This document shows positions 9,334-18,890 of a stretch of 64,000 nucleotides of DNA, piece after piece. The position numbers and the translations under genes are program-made. Origin of the DNA: Pedobacter sp. FW305-3-2-15-E-R2A2 (GTDB taxonomy: Bacteria; Bacteroidota; Bacteroidia; Sphingobacteriales; Sphingobacteriaceae). Location of the stretch: NCBI RefSeq assembly GCF_038446955.1, contig NZ_CP151803.1, positions 1,674,001 through 1,738,000 on the forward strand, given 5' to 3'. The stretch's first letter is position 1; each line of letters starts with the position of its first letter. The notes below the pieces were generated by a model. That model worked only from the letters and a program-made list of their open reading frames with translations. It ran no database searches and was not told the DNA's origin.

Positions 9334-10965
9334 ATGAAATTATTTATCATAAAAATAAGCTTGTCCGTACTGTTTCTGGGATGCCTTGTTTCTTCCTGCA
9401 AGAAGCTGGACCTGGTACCCACAGATCGTTTTACGGACCTAAACTATTGGACCACCGCAGAAAAGGCGAATGGTGTCCTTAACACAGCCTATTCCCAGAT
9501 GTTCAACAACAACCGGTTTTTTCTGAATGAAGCACTGTCGGATAACGCTTATAGTGGCCGGGGCGATGGGGAAGGTGTGGCTTCTATTGCTGCAGGAATC
9601 TATGATGCTTCGCTTGGACGCATTAAAAATGAATGGAACGACCATTATACCGGGATCAAAACCTGTAACCTGTTTATGGATAATGTAGATAAGGTCCCTG
9701 GTATGGATCCCGTGCTGAAAGCAAGAATGAAAGCAGAAACCCGTTTCCTCAGGGCTTTCCAGTATTTTCAACTGATGACCTGGTATGGAGATGTACCACT
9801 GTTTGATAAAGACATCAGCCTGGAAGAATCGCTGAAAATCGGAAGAACACCCCGTGCACAGGTCCTGGAATTTATTCTTAAGGAATTGGATGATGCCATT
9901 GCTGCGCTGCCTTTAAATACCGCATATGCCGATGCAGATAAAGGAAGGATTAGTAAAGGTGCTGCTTTAGGACTTAAAGCGAGGGTCTTATTGTATGAAG
10001 GCCGCTGGCAGGAGGTCGCCAATACCTGCGAGGCCATCATGAATGGCAACAATGGAACTTATGGCTTATTCCCTTCTTACGAAGGTCTTTTTCTCCCAGC
10101 CAATGAGTACAATAAGGAAGTATTGCTGGATTTGCAGTATGTTCCGGTAGACAGGACCTATAACAACCTGTTCGATTTAGCGCCTATCTCTGTTGGTGCA
10201 AGATTGAACGCGATGTCGGCCACACAGGAGCTGGTGGACAATTACCTGATGAGCAATGGTAAATCGATTGCTGAAACGGGCTCTGGTTATGATGCGGAGA
10301 ATCCTTATGTGAACCGGGATCCAAGGCTGACCTATACCCTGGTGTACCACAATTATAAATGGAAGAATCCGGATGGGAACATCAAAACGATTTATATCAA
10401 ACCGGGAACAGATCCGGATCAGAGTCAGAAGATGGACGAATATGCAGCCGGTGGAGTGAGTTCTCCTACAGGCTATTACCTGCGTAAATATTACGATCCT
10501 ACTTCGCTGGCGAATTTCGTATCCGGATTAAACCTGATTCTGATCCGTTATGCAGATGTATTGCTGATGTATGCAGAGGCGAAAAATGAACTGAATGAAA
10601 TGGATGGCAGCGTATGGGCTAAGACGATAACGGCCTTGCGAAACAGGGCCGGATTTGTAGATCCTGCAGCACTTGATTTCAATGCAGGTTTGGGACAAAC
10701 AGGACTGCGGACCGCCATCCGTGTAGAAAGGAGATCAGAACTTGCCATGGAGGGGCTCCGTATTTTCGACATCAGAAGATGGAAAACCGCAGATCAGGTG
10801 TTAAACGGATGGGCACATGGTGCCAAATATGGACCTGCTTCTATTGATGGAGGGTATATCCGCGCAAATCAAAGGGTCTTTGACAGCAATAAACACTATT
10901 TATGGCCTGTTCCCAGGGATGAAAGAGCTTTAAATGCGAATCTTTCTCAAAACCCGGGCTGGTAA
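9334..10965 (+). CDS. SusD/RagB-like surface glycan-binding lipoprotein (PUL A)
   Basis: Lipid-anchored lid of the SusCD importer, 543 aa. I use the ATG at 9334 (MKLFIIKISL), which gives a lipoprotein signal with Cys22 in LVSSC; the longer frame from 9253 overlaps the SusC gene and has no signal sequence at its end. The alpha-helical TPR scaffold is evident (AETRFLRAFQYFQLMTWYG, a SusD hallmark near residues 130-150). The C-terminal RagB-type domain contains LIRYADVLLMYAEAKNEL and RRSELAMEGLRIFDIRRWK, and the protein ends in the usual QNPGW. Its position directly after SusC is diagnostic. Confidence 0.95.
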   Translation: MKLFIIKISLSVLFLGCLVSSCKKLDLVPTDRFTDLNYWTTAEKANGVLNTAYSQMFNNNRFFLNEALSDNAYSGRGDGEGVASIAAGIYDASLGRIKNEWNDHYTGIKTCNLFMDNVDKVPGMDPVLKARMKAETRFLRAFQYFQLMTWYGDVPLFDKDISLEESLKIGRTPRAQVLEFILKELDDAIAALPLNTAYADADKGRISKGAALGLKARVLLYEGRWQEVANTCEAIMNGNNGTYGLFPSYEGLFLPANEYNKEVLLDLQYVPVDRTYNNLFDLAPISVGARLNAMSATQELVDNYLMSNGKSIAETGSGYDAENPYVNRDPRLTYTLVYHNYKWKNPDGNIKTIYIKPGTDPDQSQKMDEYAAGGVSSPTGYYLRKYYDPTSLANFVSGLNLILIRYADVLLMYAEAKNELNEMDGSVWAKTITALRNRAGFVDPAALDFNAGLGQTGLRTAIRVERRSELAMEGLRIFDIRRWKTADQVLNGWAHGAKYGPASIDGGYIRANQRVFDSNKHYLWPVPRDERALNANLSQNPGW

Positions 10966-10994
10966 TTTATTCACCTTAATTAATTCAACATCAC

Positions 10995-12131
10995 ATGCAA
11001 CATTTCATATATAAAGTTTCCTTCATAGGTCTGCTGATCTTCACTGTCATCACAGGATGTAAAAAAGATAAAGGCCTTGACCACACTCAGGTTTCCGCAG
11101 TAAACACACTTTTTGCTCCGGTAAATGATGTATTCGTAAAATTAGATCCCAAGGCTGGTACCATGGATTTCCAATGGGAACAGGCCAGGGCAGCAGACAA
11201 TGGCGTCGTCTTATACGAGGTTGTTTTTGATAAACTGACGGGTGATTTTTCAAATCCTTTATTCAGCTATGCTTCGGAAGGGAATGGCTTGTACAATAAG
11301 CTGAGTCTTTCCCATGCAGAATTGAATAAGATCGCGGCCAGCGGAGGCATCGAGCCGCTCAGCAGCGGAAAGATCAAATGGACGGTCCGTTCGTCGAAGG
11401 GGATCAATGTTCAGCAATCGGCACAGGTACGTACGATAGAGTTGGAACGTCCGGCTGGCTTCTCGGAAATCCCTGCAGACCTTTACTTAACGGGATCGGC
11501 TACAGAAACAGGTGCTGAGCTTTCCAGTGCCAGGCAGTTTAAAAAAACGGCGACTGGTGTATTTGAGATTTACAGCAGGATCAAAGATGGTACCTACAAC
11601 TTTGCAGAGCGCAACAGTGGTACACCTAAAACTTTTTCTGCTGAGAACGGGAATCTTAAAAATCTGGGACAGATTACGGCCACAGGAGGGACAAAGGTTT
11701 ACCGGATTAAAGTAGATTTTAACAGTGCTTCGGTGACTTATACTGAAATTACTTCAGTTGGCTTATTCCTGAGTGGCGATAATAAAGTCATCATCGACCT
11801 TCCTTATACAAACAACGGGCAATTTGTGGCGACGGACGCTCCGGTTGCCTTTAAGCAGGAATCATGGGGTAGAGATGAACGTTATAAATTTCAGGTAAAA
11901 GTGAAAAATCCCGATGGAAACAGCGCTACCGAATGGTTGGGTAGTGTAAATAGCGATAACCAGCCGCCAACAGCAGATACCCCGGCTCCCTATTTTTACA
12001 TTTATGCGGTCAACAATTCTCAATATGATTTCGCATTCAAGTTTATCAAGGCTGCGGACAATAAGAAAGTAGATGTGAATTTAAAGCTAAATGCAACATC
12101 AGCTTATACCCATACTGTTACTGTTAAATAA
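10995..12131 (+). CDS. SusE-like outer-membrane lipoprotein
   Basis: Surface glycan-binding lipoprotein, 378 aa, third gene after SusC/SusD. The lipobox is VITGC with Cys22. Residues about 30-150 resemble the SusE N-terminal domain (FAPVNDVFVKLDPKAGTMDF; LYEVVFDKLTGDF). The C-terminal half has two starch-binding-like beta-sandwich units (LYLTGSATETGAELS; LFLSGDNKVIIDLPY), as in SusE/SusF. It presumably helps capture the polysaccharide at the cell surface. The stop is one base from the GH76 start, so translation is probably coupled. Confidence 0.85.
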   Translation: MQHFIYKVSFIGLLIFTVITGCKKDKGLDHTQVSAVNTLFAPVNDVFVKLDPKAGTMDFQWEQARAADNGVVLYEVVFDKLTGDFSNPLFSYASEGNGLYNKLSLSHAELNKIAASGGIEPLSSGKIKWTVRSSKGINVQQSAQVRTIELERPAGFSEIPADLYLTGSATETGAELSSARQFKKTATGVFEIYSRIKDGTYNFAERNSGTPKTFSAENGNLKNLGQITATGGTKVYRIKVDFNSASVTYTEITSVGLFLSGDNKVIIDLPYTNNGQFVATDAPVAFKQESWGRDERYKFQVKVKNPDGNSATEWLGSVNSDNQPPTADTPAPYFYIYAVNNSQYDFAFKFIKAADNKKVDVNLKLNATSAYTHTVTVK

Positions 12132-12132
12132 G

Positions 12133-13287
12133 ATGAGAAAGTTAACCAAACTGATCATGGTAGCCGGCACATTTGCCGGCTCCATGTTACTGAATTCATG
12201 CGAGAAGGACGTGTTTCCGCTTTACAACGAGGCGATTGTGCTAACGAGCTACAATTACAACGGACTGGCAGATTCCTTACAACGACAACTTTATAGTACT
12301 TATCTGTCCTCCAATGGAAATTACCTGATACAGGACAACCAGGGCAATACCACTTTTCATTACTGGCCCAATGCACATGTCTTGGATGTCCTGGCGGATG
12401 GCTTTCTGAGGACTAAAGATCAGGTTTATGTAGCAAAAATGAAGGCTTTGCTGAATGGCATTAGGCTGCAAAATGGCAATGCCTTTCCGAATGATTTTTA
12501 TGATGATATGGGTTGGTTGGCCTTGTCGTCCCTGAGGGCCTACGACGCGACTAAAGAGGAAGCCTATGTTCAGGCGACGAATATTTTATGGGCGGACATG
12601 AAAAAAGGAATTACTGAGGTGCAGGGTGGCGGCATGGGATGGAGTAAGGGGAAGCCAAACTTCAAAAATACACCAGCCAACGGACCTGCAATTATTCTGG
12701 CGGCGAGGTTATACCGCCTGCAGAACAAAGCAGAAGACCTGCAGACTGCCAAAACGCTTTATACCTGGCTAAAAAGTACCTTGGTAGAACCGGTTACCTT
12801 TACCGTATGGGATGGAATTAACTATGATGGTACCGGCGTAATTTCGAAGAATAAGTATACCTATAATGTAGGGTTGTTTATGGGTGCCGGATTGGAGTTG
12901 TATAAAACAACCAAAGAGAAAACCTATCTGGATGATGCAGTTAAAACGGCAATTGCGGGCATCAATGATGTAGAGTTGGCTCCTGGTGGATTGATGAAAG
13001 ATGAAGGACAGGGAGACGGAGGTTTATTTAAAGGGGTATGGGTTCGTTACCTGAATTTACTGGTCAATGAACCGGATGTTCCTGTAGCGGATAAAGAGAA
13101 GCTGATTAAATTTATGAAATACAATGCGCAGACCTTGTATAAACAGGGGATCAGCAGACCTGGATTGTTAATTAGCCCGGCCTGGAATAAAGCGCCCCAA
13201 AGTAAAACAGACCTGACCACTCAACTGAGTGGGATGATGTTAATAGAAGCGGCAGCACAATTAAGTGCGGCCGGAATTTTGAAATAA
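12133..13287 (+). CDS. GH76-family alpha-1,6-mannanase-like lipoprotein
   Basis: Predicted surface endo-alpha-1,6-mannanase, 384 aa, (alpha/alpha)6-barrel GH76 family. The start is the ATG at 12133, one base after the SusE stop, giving a lipobox LLNSC (Cys23); the longer frame from 12091 lies inside the SusE gene. The paired catalytic aspartates of GH76 are present as YDDMGW (Asp124-Asp125), and GGGMGW follows in the expected place. The lipid anchor suggests it cuts the polymer backbone outside the cell before import. Its stop overlaps the next GH76 gene by one base (TAATG). Confidence 0.87.
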   Translation: MRKLTKLIMVAGTFAGSMLLNSCEKDVFPLYNEAIVLTSYNYNGLADSLQRQLYSTYLSSNGNYLIQDNQGNTTFHYWPNAHVLDVLADGFLRTKDQVYVAKMKALLNGIRLQNGNAFPNDFYDDMGWLALSSLRAYDATKEEAYVQATNILWADMKKGITEVQGGGMGWSKGKPNFKNTPANGPAIILAARLYRLQNKAEDLQTAKTLYTWLKSTLVEPVTFTVWDGINYDGTGVISKNKYTYNVGLFMGAGLELYKTTKEKTYLDDAVKTAIAGINDVELAPGGLMKDEGQGDGGLFKGVWVRYLNLLVNEPDVPVADKEKLIKFMKYNAQTLYKQGISRPGLLISPAWNKAPQSKTDLTTQLSGMMLIEAAAQLSAAGILK

Positions 13288-14378
13288 TGAGGAATAGAAG
13301 AAAAATTATATTTACTGTTTTGGTGTTCATGACCGGGTCTGTAACACCAGCTGCTTTTGCACAAAAGTCTGATTTTGAGCAGCATGTTTCGGATATCAAT
13401 AACAACATCAATCTCCGGCTGAAAGACGGGGAAACAGGTCTCTATTTTGAAACTACGGATGCGGTACAGAAAGAAAACCCACATTCCTGGTTATGGCCGC
13501 TTTGTGCGCTGGTACAGGCAGCCAATGAAATGGATGTCTTATATCCTAAGCAGGAACACCTGAAGCCGGTAGTGAAAGCGATTGATCAGTATTATAGTGA
13601 AAAAGCGCCGGTAGCTTATCAGGATTATGTGACCGCAGAGCGGCTAAGTTCCCGTTTTTATGACGATAACCAATGGGTCGCTATTGCTTACCTGGATGCC
13701 TATAATCGCACTAAGGAGAAACATTATCTGAAGAACGCGATCATGGTCTATGATTATATGATCACAGGAATGGACGATAAAGCAGGTGGTGGTCTGTATT
13801 GGAAGGAGGGAGACTTTAGCACAAAAAATACCTGTTCCAATGCACCTGCAGTATTGGTGGCTTTGCAGTTGTATCGGGTTACAAAAGAAAAGAAGTATCT
13901 GGAAACGGCTTTGGCAGTGTACAACTGGACCAATAAAATGCTTCGTTCTCCGGAAGGCCTGTTCTATGATCATGTGAAAATACCCGGTGGCGAAATCGAC
14001 CGCAAGTTCTATACTTACAATGCTGGTGCGATGCTTCAGGCCAATGCTTTGTTGTATAACATCACCAGGAATAAAAAATATCTGCTGGAAGCACAACAGA
14101 TCGGCAAAGCGTCAAAAGACTATTTTTATAAAAACAATCGCTTACCCGGACATTATTGGTTTAATGCGGTACTGTTGAGAGGCTGCATCGAACTGTACAA
14201 AATCGACAGGAATCAAGACTGGATCGATATTTTCAGAAATGAGGCGCAACGAATCTGGACAGCCGAAAGGGATGGAGCGAACCTGATTGGAAAGAATACA
14301 CAAAAGTCTTTAATTGATCAGGCCGCAATGCTGGAGATCTATGCCCGCCTGATACAGTTAGAAAAACAAGTTAAATAG
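13287..14378 (+). CDS. GH76-family glycoside hydrolase, secreted paralogue
   Basis: Second GH76-type enzyme, 363 aa. It has a type I signal peptide (MRNRRKIIFTVLVF, cleavage after AAFAQ) and no lipobox cysteine, so it is probably periplasmic. The paired aspartates are at Asp126-Asp127 in FYDDNQW, with GGGLYWKEG later, parallel to GGGMGW in the first copy. A surface plus a periplasmic GH76 would fit a model where large fragments are made outside and shortened after SusCD import. Last gene of PUL A, followed by a strong terminator. Family certain; bond specificity inferred. Confidence 0.85.
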   Translation: MRNRRKIIFTVLVFMTGSVTPAAFAQKSDFEQHVSDINNNINLRLKDGETGLYFETTDAVQKENPHSWLWPLCALVQAANEMDVLYPKQEHLKPVVKAIDQYYSEKAPVAYQDYVTAERLSSRFYDDNQWVAIAYLDAYNRTKEKHYLKNAIMVYDYMITGMDDKAGGGLYWKEGDFSTKNTCSNAPAVLVALQLYRVTKEKKYLETALAVYNWTNKMLRSPEGLFYDHVKIPGGEIDRKFYTYNAGAMLQANALLYNITRNKKYLLEAQQIGKASKDYFYKNNRLPGHYWFNAVLLRGCIELYKIDRNQDWIDIFRNEAQRIWTAERDGANLIGKNTQKSLIDQAAMLEIYARLIQLEKQVK

Positions 14379-14406
14379 TTTTCGGCATTTTAAAAGCAGT
14401 AGGATT

Positions 14407-14458
14407 AACCCTTACCGTTTTGTTAACACGATTAATAAAACGGTAAGGGTTGTTTTTT
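14407..14458 (+). terminator. Rho-independent terminator of PUL A
   Basis: Perfect 15-bp stem (14407-14421 with 14437-14451; arm AACCCTTACCGTTTT) with a 15-nt loop, followed by GTTTTTT. It begins 28 bp after the second GH76 stop and ends the sigma-to-GH76 series. Confidence 0.9.
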
Positions 14459-14542
14459 ACGGTCTCATTTTTAACTAAATAGAGACGAAATGAAGAAATT
14501 ATGATACAAAACTATAGAATGATATAAAGGTAAAAGTCCAAT

Positions 14543-14557
14543 ATTTGGTAACCAAAT
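14543..14557. promoter_or_regulatory. Palindrome ATTTGGTAACCAAAT upstream of GH2 operon
   Basis: A perfect 15-bp palindrome (7+1+7) ending 9 bp before the GH2 start. Its right half contains AACCAAAT, which recurs just before other PUL genes here. It could be an operator, a leader hairpin, or part of the usual A-rich leader. Confidence 0.4.
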
Positions 14558-14566
14558 TTAAATTCT

Positions 14567-16399
14567 ATGAACAAACTTCTATCTGTCGCAGTGCTGTTGC
14601 TGCTCGGTTATTCTTCATTACATGCGCAAGAAAAAAAATGGACGCTAAATAAAGATAGAATTGTAACGCCATGGGCAGAAAAGGTAAATCCTAAAGCGCC
14701 CCTGCCGGATTATCCCCGCCCACAATTGGTACGTTCACAAAACTGGAAAAACCTGAACGGCTTATGGAGTTATGCCATTACCCCTAAAGACCAAAAAGAT
14801 CCTGTTAATTATCAAGGAAGTATTCTTGTACCCTTTGCAGTAGAATCGGCCTTGTCCGGTGTAGCAAAAACGGTAGGTAAAGACAGTGTATTATGGTATA
14901 AAAATACCATTACCATTCCTGCTGCCATGAAGGGTCAGGAAGTATTGCTGCATTTTGGTGCGGTAGACTGGCAGGCCGAAATCTTTGTGAACGGCAAAAG
15001 CGCCGGTCAGCATCAGGGAGGTTTTGATCCTTTTACCTTTAACATTACCAGCCTGCTTAAAAAAGGAGGAACACAGGAAATCAAAGTCCGGGTCTGGGAC
15101 CCAACAGATGAAGGACCACAACCCAGAGGCAAACAGGTCAGAAAACCGGAAAGTATTTGGTATACCCCGGTTACCGGCATCTGGCAGACGGTTTGGCTGG
15201 AAGGCGTTCCAAAAACACATATCATTGCGACTAAACAAACTCCGGATATCGATGCAAAAACACTTACTGTAAGCGTAAACGTGGAATCTGCCCAGCCGGG
15301 GGATCAGGTGAGGATTACTGCATTTGAGGGGAAACATCAAATTTCCCAAAAAGAAGCAGCGCTTACGGAGCAGCTTTCTTTAACCATAGAAAATCCAAAA
15401 CTATGGTCCACAAAAACACCTTTCTTATATGATCTGAAAATTGAATTGTTACGCAAAGGAAAGGTCATTGATCAGGCTGACAGCTATTTTGCAATGCGTA
15501 AATCATCGATGGGCAAGGATCAGAATGGCATCCAGAGAATGCTGCTTAACAACGAATTTCTCTTTCAATATGGTCCATTAGATCAGGGCTGGTGGCCGGA
15601 TGGTTTATATACTGCGCCTACAGAAGAAGCCATGATCTTTGACATCATCAAGACCAAAGAAATGGGCTTTAATATGATCCGGAAGCACATCAAAGTAGAA
15701 CCGGCAAGATGGTATTACGAATGCGACAAATTAGGGATGCTGGTATGGCAGGACATGCCTAGCGGTGACCTTGGTAACCATTGGGAACCTAACCTTGGCA
15801 CAATGGGAGGGACGGATAAGAACCGTACTCCGGAATCAGAAGCGATGTACCGCAAAGAATGGAATAAAATCATGGAGGTCCTTCATAATTTCCCTTCAAT
15901 TGTAGTCTGGACGCCATTTAACGAAGCCTGGGGACAATTTAAAACCAAAGAGATTGCAGAATGGACTAAAGCAAAAGATCCTTCCAGACTGGTAAACAGT
16001 GCAAGCGGAGGCAATCATGTGATCACCGGAGATATCGTGGATTTACACCATTATCCGGAACCAAAAATGCCAAGGCCAGACCTTTTTGGCCCTACACATG
16101 CCATCGTTTTAGGTGAATTTGGCGGACTGGGGCTACCGGTCCCGGGCCATACCTGGAAAGAAAAAGACAATTGGGGGTATCAATCGTTCAAAACTGCCAA
16201 TGAGCTTTTCGATAAGTATGATTCCTTTATCCGAAGCATCGAAGGTTTAATCAAAAAGGGATTGTCTGCGGCGGTGTATACCCAGACCACCGATGTAGAG
16301 CAGGAAACGAATGGACTGATGACCTACGACAGGATCTTAAAACTGCCTGAAGCAAAAGTAAAAGCGGCTAACGACAGATTGTACCTGATCACGCCCTAA
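14567..16399 (+). CDS. GH2-family beta-glycosidase
   Basis: Secreted GH2 enzyme, 610 aa, with a signal peptide ending SSLHAQ. The jelly-roll sugar-binding domain is at about 55-215 (GLWSYAI; GAVDWQAEIFVNG), an immunoglobulin-like domain at about 215-310, and the TIM barrel from about 330. The acid/base is Glu453 in TPFNEAWGQ and the nucleophile is probably Glu517 in VLGEFGGLG. At 610 aa it is shorter than classical LacZ and resembles the compact GH2 group in Bacteroidota PULs; beta-galactosidase, beta-glucuronidase and beta-mannosidase activities all occur there. First gene of an operon with two DUF4965 proteins and a mutarotase, which mildly favours galactose. Confidence 0.88.
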   Translation: MNKLLSVAVLLLLGYSSLHAQEKKWTLNKDRIVTPWAEKVNPKAPLPDYPRPQLVRSQNWKNLNGLWSYAITPKDQKDPVNYQGSILVPFAVESALSGVAKTVGKDSVLWYKNTITIPAAMKGQEVLLHFGAVDWQAEIFVNGKSAGQHQGGFDPFTFNITSLLKKGGTQEIKVRVWDPTDEGPQPRGKQVRKPESIWYTPVTGIWQTVWLEGVPKTHIIATKQTPDIDAKTLTVSVNVESAQPGDQVRITAFEGKHQISQKEAALTEQLSLTIENPKLWSTKTPFLYDLKIELLRKGKVIDQADSYFAMRKSSMGKDQNGIQRMLLNNEFLFQYGPLDQGWWPDGLYTAPTEEAMIFDIIKTKEMGFNMIRKHIKVEPARWYYECDKLGMLVWQDMPSGDLGNHWEPNLGTMGGTDKNRTPESEAMYRKEWNKIMEVLHNFPSIVVWTPFNEAWGQFKTKEIAEWTKAKDPSRLVNSASGGNHVITGDIVDLHHYPEPKMPRPDLFGPTHAIVLGEFGGLGLPVPGHTWKEKDNWGYQSFKTANELFDKYDSFIRSIEGLIKKGLSAAVYTQTTDVEQETNGLMTYDRILKLPEAKVKAANDRLYLITP

Positions 16400-16427
16400 T
16401 TTTTATTAAAAACACACAACCAAACAT

Positions 16428-18890
16428 ATGAAACAATTATTTATTACTTTAGGTTTATCGGCTATGCTGTGGAATGCTTCCGCTCAGGAACGTACTGCCC
16501 CATCCTATCCTTTAATTACTCACGATCCTTATTTTAGCATTTGGTCTGCTACAGATCAGGTCAATCAATCTGTTACCAAACACTGGACAGGTGCAGAACA
16601 ATCATTAACAGGCATCATTAAAGTAGATGGTGTCCCTTATAGCTTTTTAGGGGCAACGTCAAAACCTTACGCCAATGTACTGCCAACATCCGACGATGAA
16701 GATTATCAGTTCAGTTATACGGAGTCTGCCCCGGCAGCAAATTGGAACAGCATTGACTTTAAAGAATCTGGATGGAGATCTGGCGGAGCTCCCTTCGGTG
16801 ATGTGGTCAACGGTGCAGGTACCGCATGGACCTCAAAGGAACTTTGGGTTAGGAGAACTTTTGAACTGAGCAACCCTGCACTAAAAGACCTGACCTTAAA
16901 ACTAAACCACGACGATAATGTGGAGGTTTTCTTAAATGGAGACTTGGTGTATAGCTTTATCGGCTGGACGAGTAACCGCTTTTCTTATATTCCCTTAAAG
17001 GATGCCGTATTGAAAAACCTTAAAAAAGGTAAAAATGTACTCGCCATCCACATCAAAAATACGGTTGGTGGCGCATGGCTTGATGCCGGACTGATTTCCA
17101 GTGCGGTACCTGTAAAGCAAATTGCTCAGGCGCAACAAAAAGGGGCTAAGGTTACAGCCACTCAAACGAATTATGAGTTCAAAGCAGGAGGGGTAGATCT
17201 TTCCCTGACCTTCAGTTCTCCCTTATTGATGGACGACCTGCATTTGATCTCCAGACCCATATCTTATGTGACGTATCGCGTAAAATCTAACGACAAAAAA
17301 CAACACGAAGTAGCTGTACTTTTCAATGCTTCAACGAATATTGCAGTGAATACGACCGGACAACGTGTAAAAGTGACAAAAGCAAATGCGAAAGGTCTGG
17401 CAGTACTGAAAGCAGGAACGGTGGATCAGCCGGTCATGAAGAAATCGGGTGATGACCTCAGGATAGATTGGGGTTACCTGTATGTGGCCGCTCCATCTGC
17501 AGCTTCGACCAGTCAATATGTAGTTCCATTAAAAAATGCAGTTGATGACTTTGTGAAACCCAATAACGCGGCCAGACAAACAGCTGCTACGGGCACTAAA
17601 TTATCATTGAGTACCCTGCTTTCTTTCGGACAGGTAGGAAGTTCAGCAAAAGAACAATACCTGATGCTTGGATATGATGACCTGGAGTCGGTTCAATATT
17701 TTGGAAAAAACCTGAAAGCATACTGGAATACCAATGGAGACAAATCTTTCGAAAGTGAGTTGATCAGTGCAGCAGAGCAATACAAACAGATCATCAAAAG
17801 ATGTGATGATTTTGATGCAAAAATGTACAAAACTGCATTGGAAGCCGGAGGCGAGAAATACGCTAAGCTTTGTGTATTGGCGTATAGACAGGCCATTTCC
17901 GCACACAAACTGGTGAAAAGCCCGGAGGGCGACTTGCTGTTCCTTTCCAAAGAAAATTTTAGCAATGGATCGATCAATACGGTAGATGTGACTTATCCTT
18001 CTGCGCCACTCTTTCTTGCTTATAATCCGGATTTGCTGAAAGGCATGCTCAACGGAATCTTCTATTACAGTGAAAGTGGCCGATGGAAAAAACCTTTTGC
18101 AGCACACGATCTGGGAACTTACCCTTTGGCAAACGGACAAACTTATGGGGAAGATATGCCAGTGGAAGAATCCGGCAATATGATCATTTTGACGGCTGCC
18201 ATCGCGAAGGTGGAAGGAAATGCGGAGTATGCCAAAAAGCATTGGGAAACGTTAAGCATCTGGGCAGATTACCTGAGCAAAGAAGGATTTGACCCGGCCA
18301 ACCAACTCTGTACGGATGATTTTGCAGGTCACCTGGCCCGCAATACGAATTTATCGGTGAAAGCGATCGTTGCCCTGGGTAGCTACGGCATGCTTGCGGA
18401 AAAATTAGGTAAAACGGAGATCGCAGAAAAGTATAAAAATATGGCCAAAGAAATGGCGCAAAAGTGGATTCAGATGGCCGATGCCGGAGACCATTTCGCC
18501 CTGACCTTTGATCATAAAGATACCTGGAGCCAAAAATACAACCTGGTATGGGATAAGGTGCTGAACCTGGATATTTTCCCTGAGGCGGTATATCAAAAAG
18601 AAATCAAATTTTACCTGAATAAACAAAATGCATTTGGCCTGCCACTGGACAGTCGCCGGACCTATACCAAATCAGATTGGATCATCTGGACGGCAACACT
18701 TACCGACAACCGCGCTGATTTTGATAAACTGGTAAACCCGGTGTATAAGTTTGCTCTGGAAACCGAAGACAGGGTTCCGTTGAGCGACTGGCATGAGACA
18801 ACGAATGGAAAACAATCCGGTTTCCAGGCACGTAGTGTAGTGGGTGGGTATTCTATAAAATTATTGGATCATATGTTAAATAAAAGGTAA
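16428..18890 (+). CDS. DUF4965/DUF5127/DUF1793 'glutaminase-family' protein, copy 1
   Basis: Secreted 820-aa protein (signal peptide ending NASAQ) of the family that includes fungal glutaminase A. The DUF4964 start is clear: SYPLITHDPYFSIWS (about 25-39). An inserted jelly-roll resembling a GH2 sugar-binding domain follows (about 90-225; LNHDDNVEVFLNGD, GKNVLAIHIKNT), then DUF5127 and the C-terminal (alpha/alpha)6 DUF4965/DUF1793 region (YGEDMPVEESGNM; STVRS-like C-terminal ARSVVGGY). It overlaps the next gene by one base (TAATG) and shares the operon with GH2 and aldose epimerase. The glutaminase label comes from distant fungal members; in PULs the substrate is unknown and a glycosidase role is plausible. 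Confidence 0.85.
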   Translation: MKQLFITLGLSAMLWNASAQERTAPSYPLITHDPYFSIWSATDQVNQSVTKHWTGAEQSLTGIIKVDGVPYSFLGATSKPYANVLPTSDDEDYQFSYTESAPAANWNSIDFKESGWRSGGAPFGDVVNGAGTAWTSKELWVRRTFELSNPALKDLTLKLNHDDNVEVFLNGDLVYSFIGWTSNRFSYIPLKDAVLKNLKKGKNVLAIHIKNTVGGAWLDAGLISSAVPVKQIAQAQQKGAKVTATQTNYEFKAGGVDLSLTFSSPLLMDDLHLISRPISYVTYRVKSNDKKQHEVAVLFNASTNIAVNTTGQRVKVTKANAKGLAVLKAGTVDQPVMKKSGDDLRIDWGYLYVAAPSAASTSQYVVPLKNAVDDFVKPNNAARQTAATGTKLSLSTLLSFGQVGSSAKEQYLMLGYDDLESVQYFGKNLKAYWNTNGDKSFESELISAAEQYKQIIKRCDDFDAKMYKTALEAGGEKYAKLCVLAYRQAISAHKLVKSPEGDLLFLSKENFSNGSINTVDVTYPSAPLFLAYNPDLLKGMLNGIFYYSESGRWKKPFAAHDLGTYPLANGQTYGEDMPVEESGNMIILTAAIAKVEGNAEYAKKHWETLSIWADYLSKEGFDPANQLCTDDFAGHLARNTNLSVKAIVALGSYGMLAEKLGKTEIAEKYKNMAKEMAQKWIQMADAGDHFALTFDHKDTWSQKYNLVWDKVLNLDIFPEAVYQKEIKFYLNKQNAFGLPLDSRRTYTKSDWIIWTATLTDNRADFDKLVNPVYKFALETEDRVPLSDWHETTNGKQSGFQARSVVGGYSIKLLDHMLNKR

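Noticed and set aside
12091-12132. Longer start for the first GH76
   Set aside because: Lies inside the SusE gene; the ATG one base after the SusE stop gives a normal lipoprotein signal.
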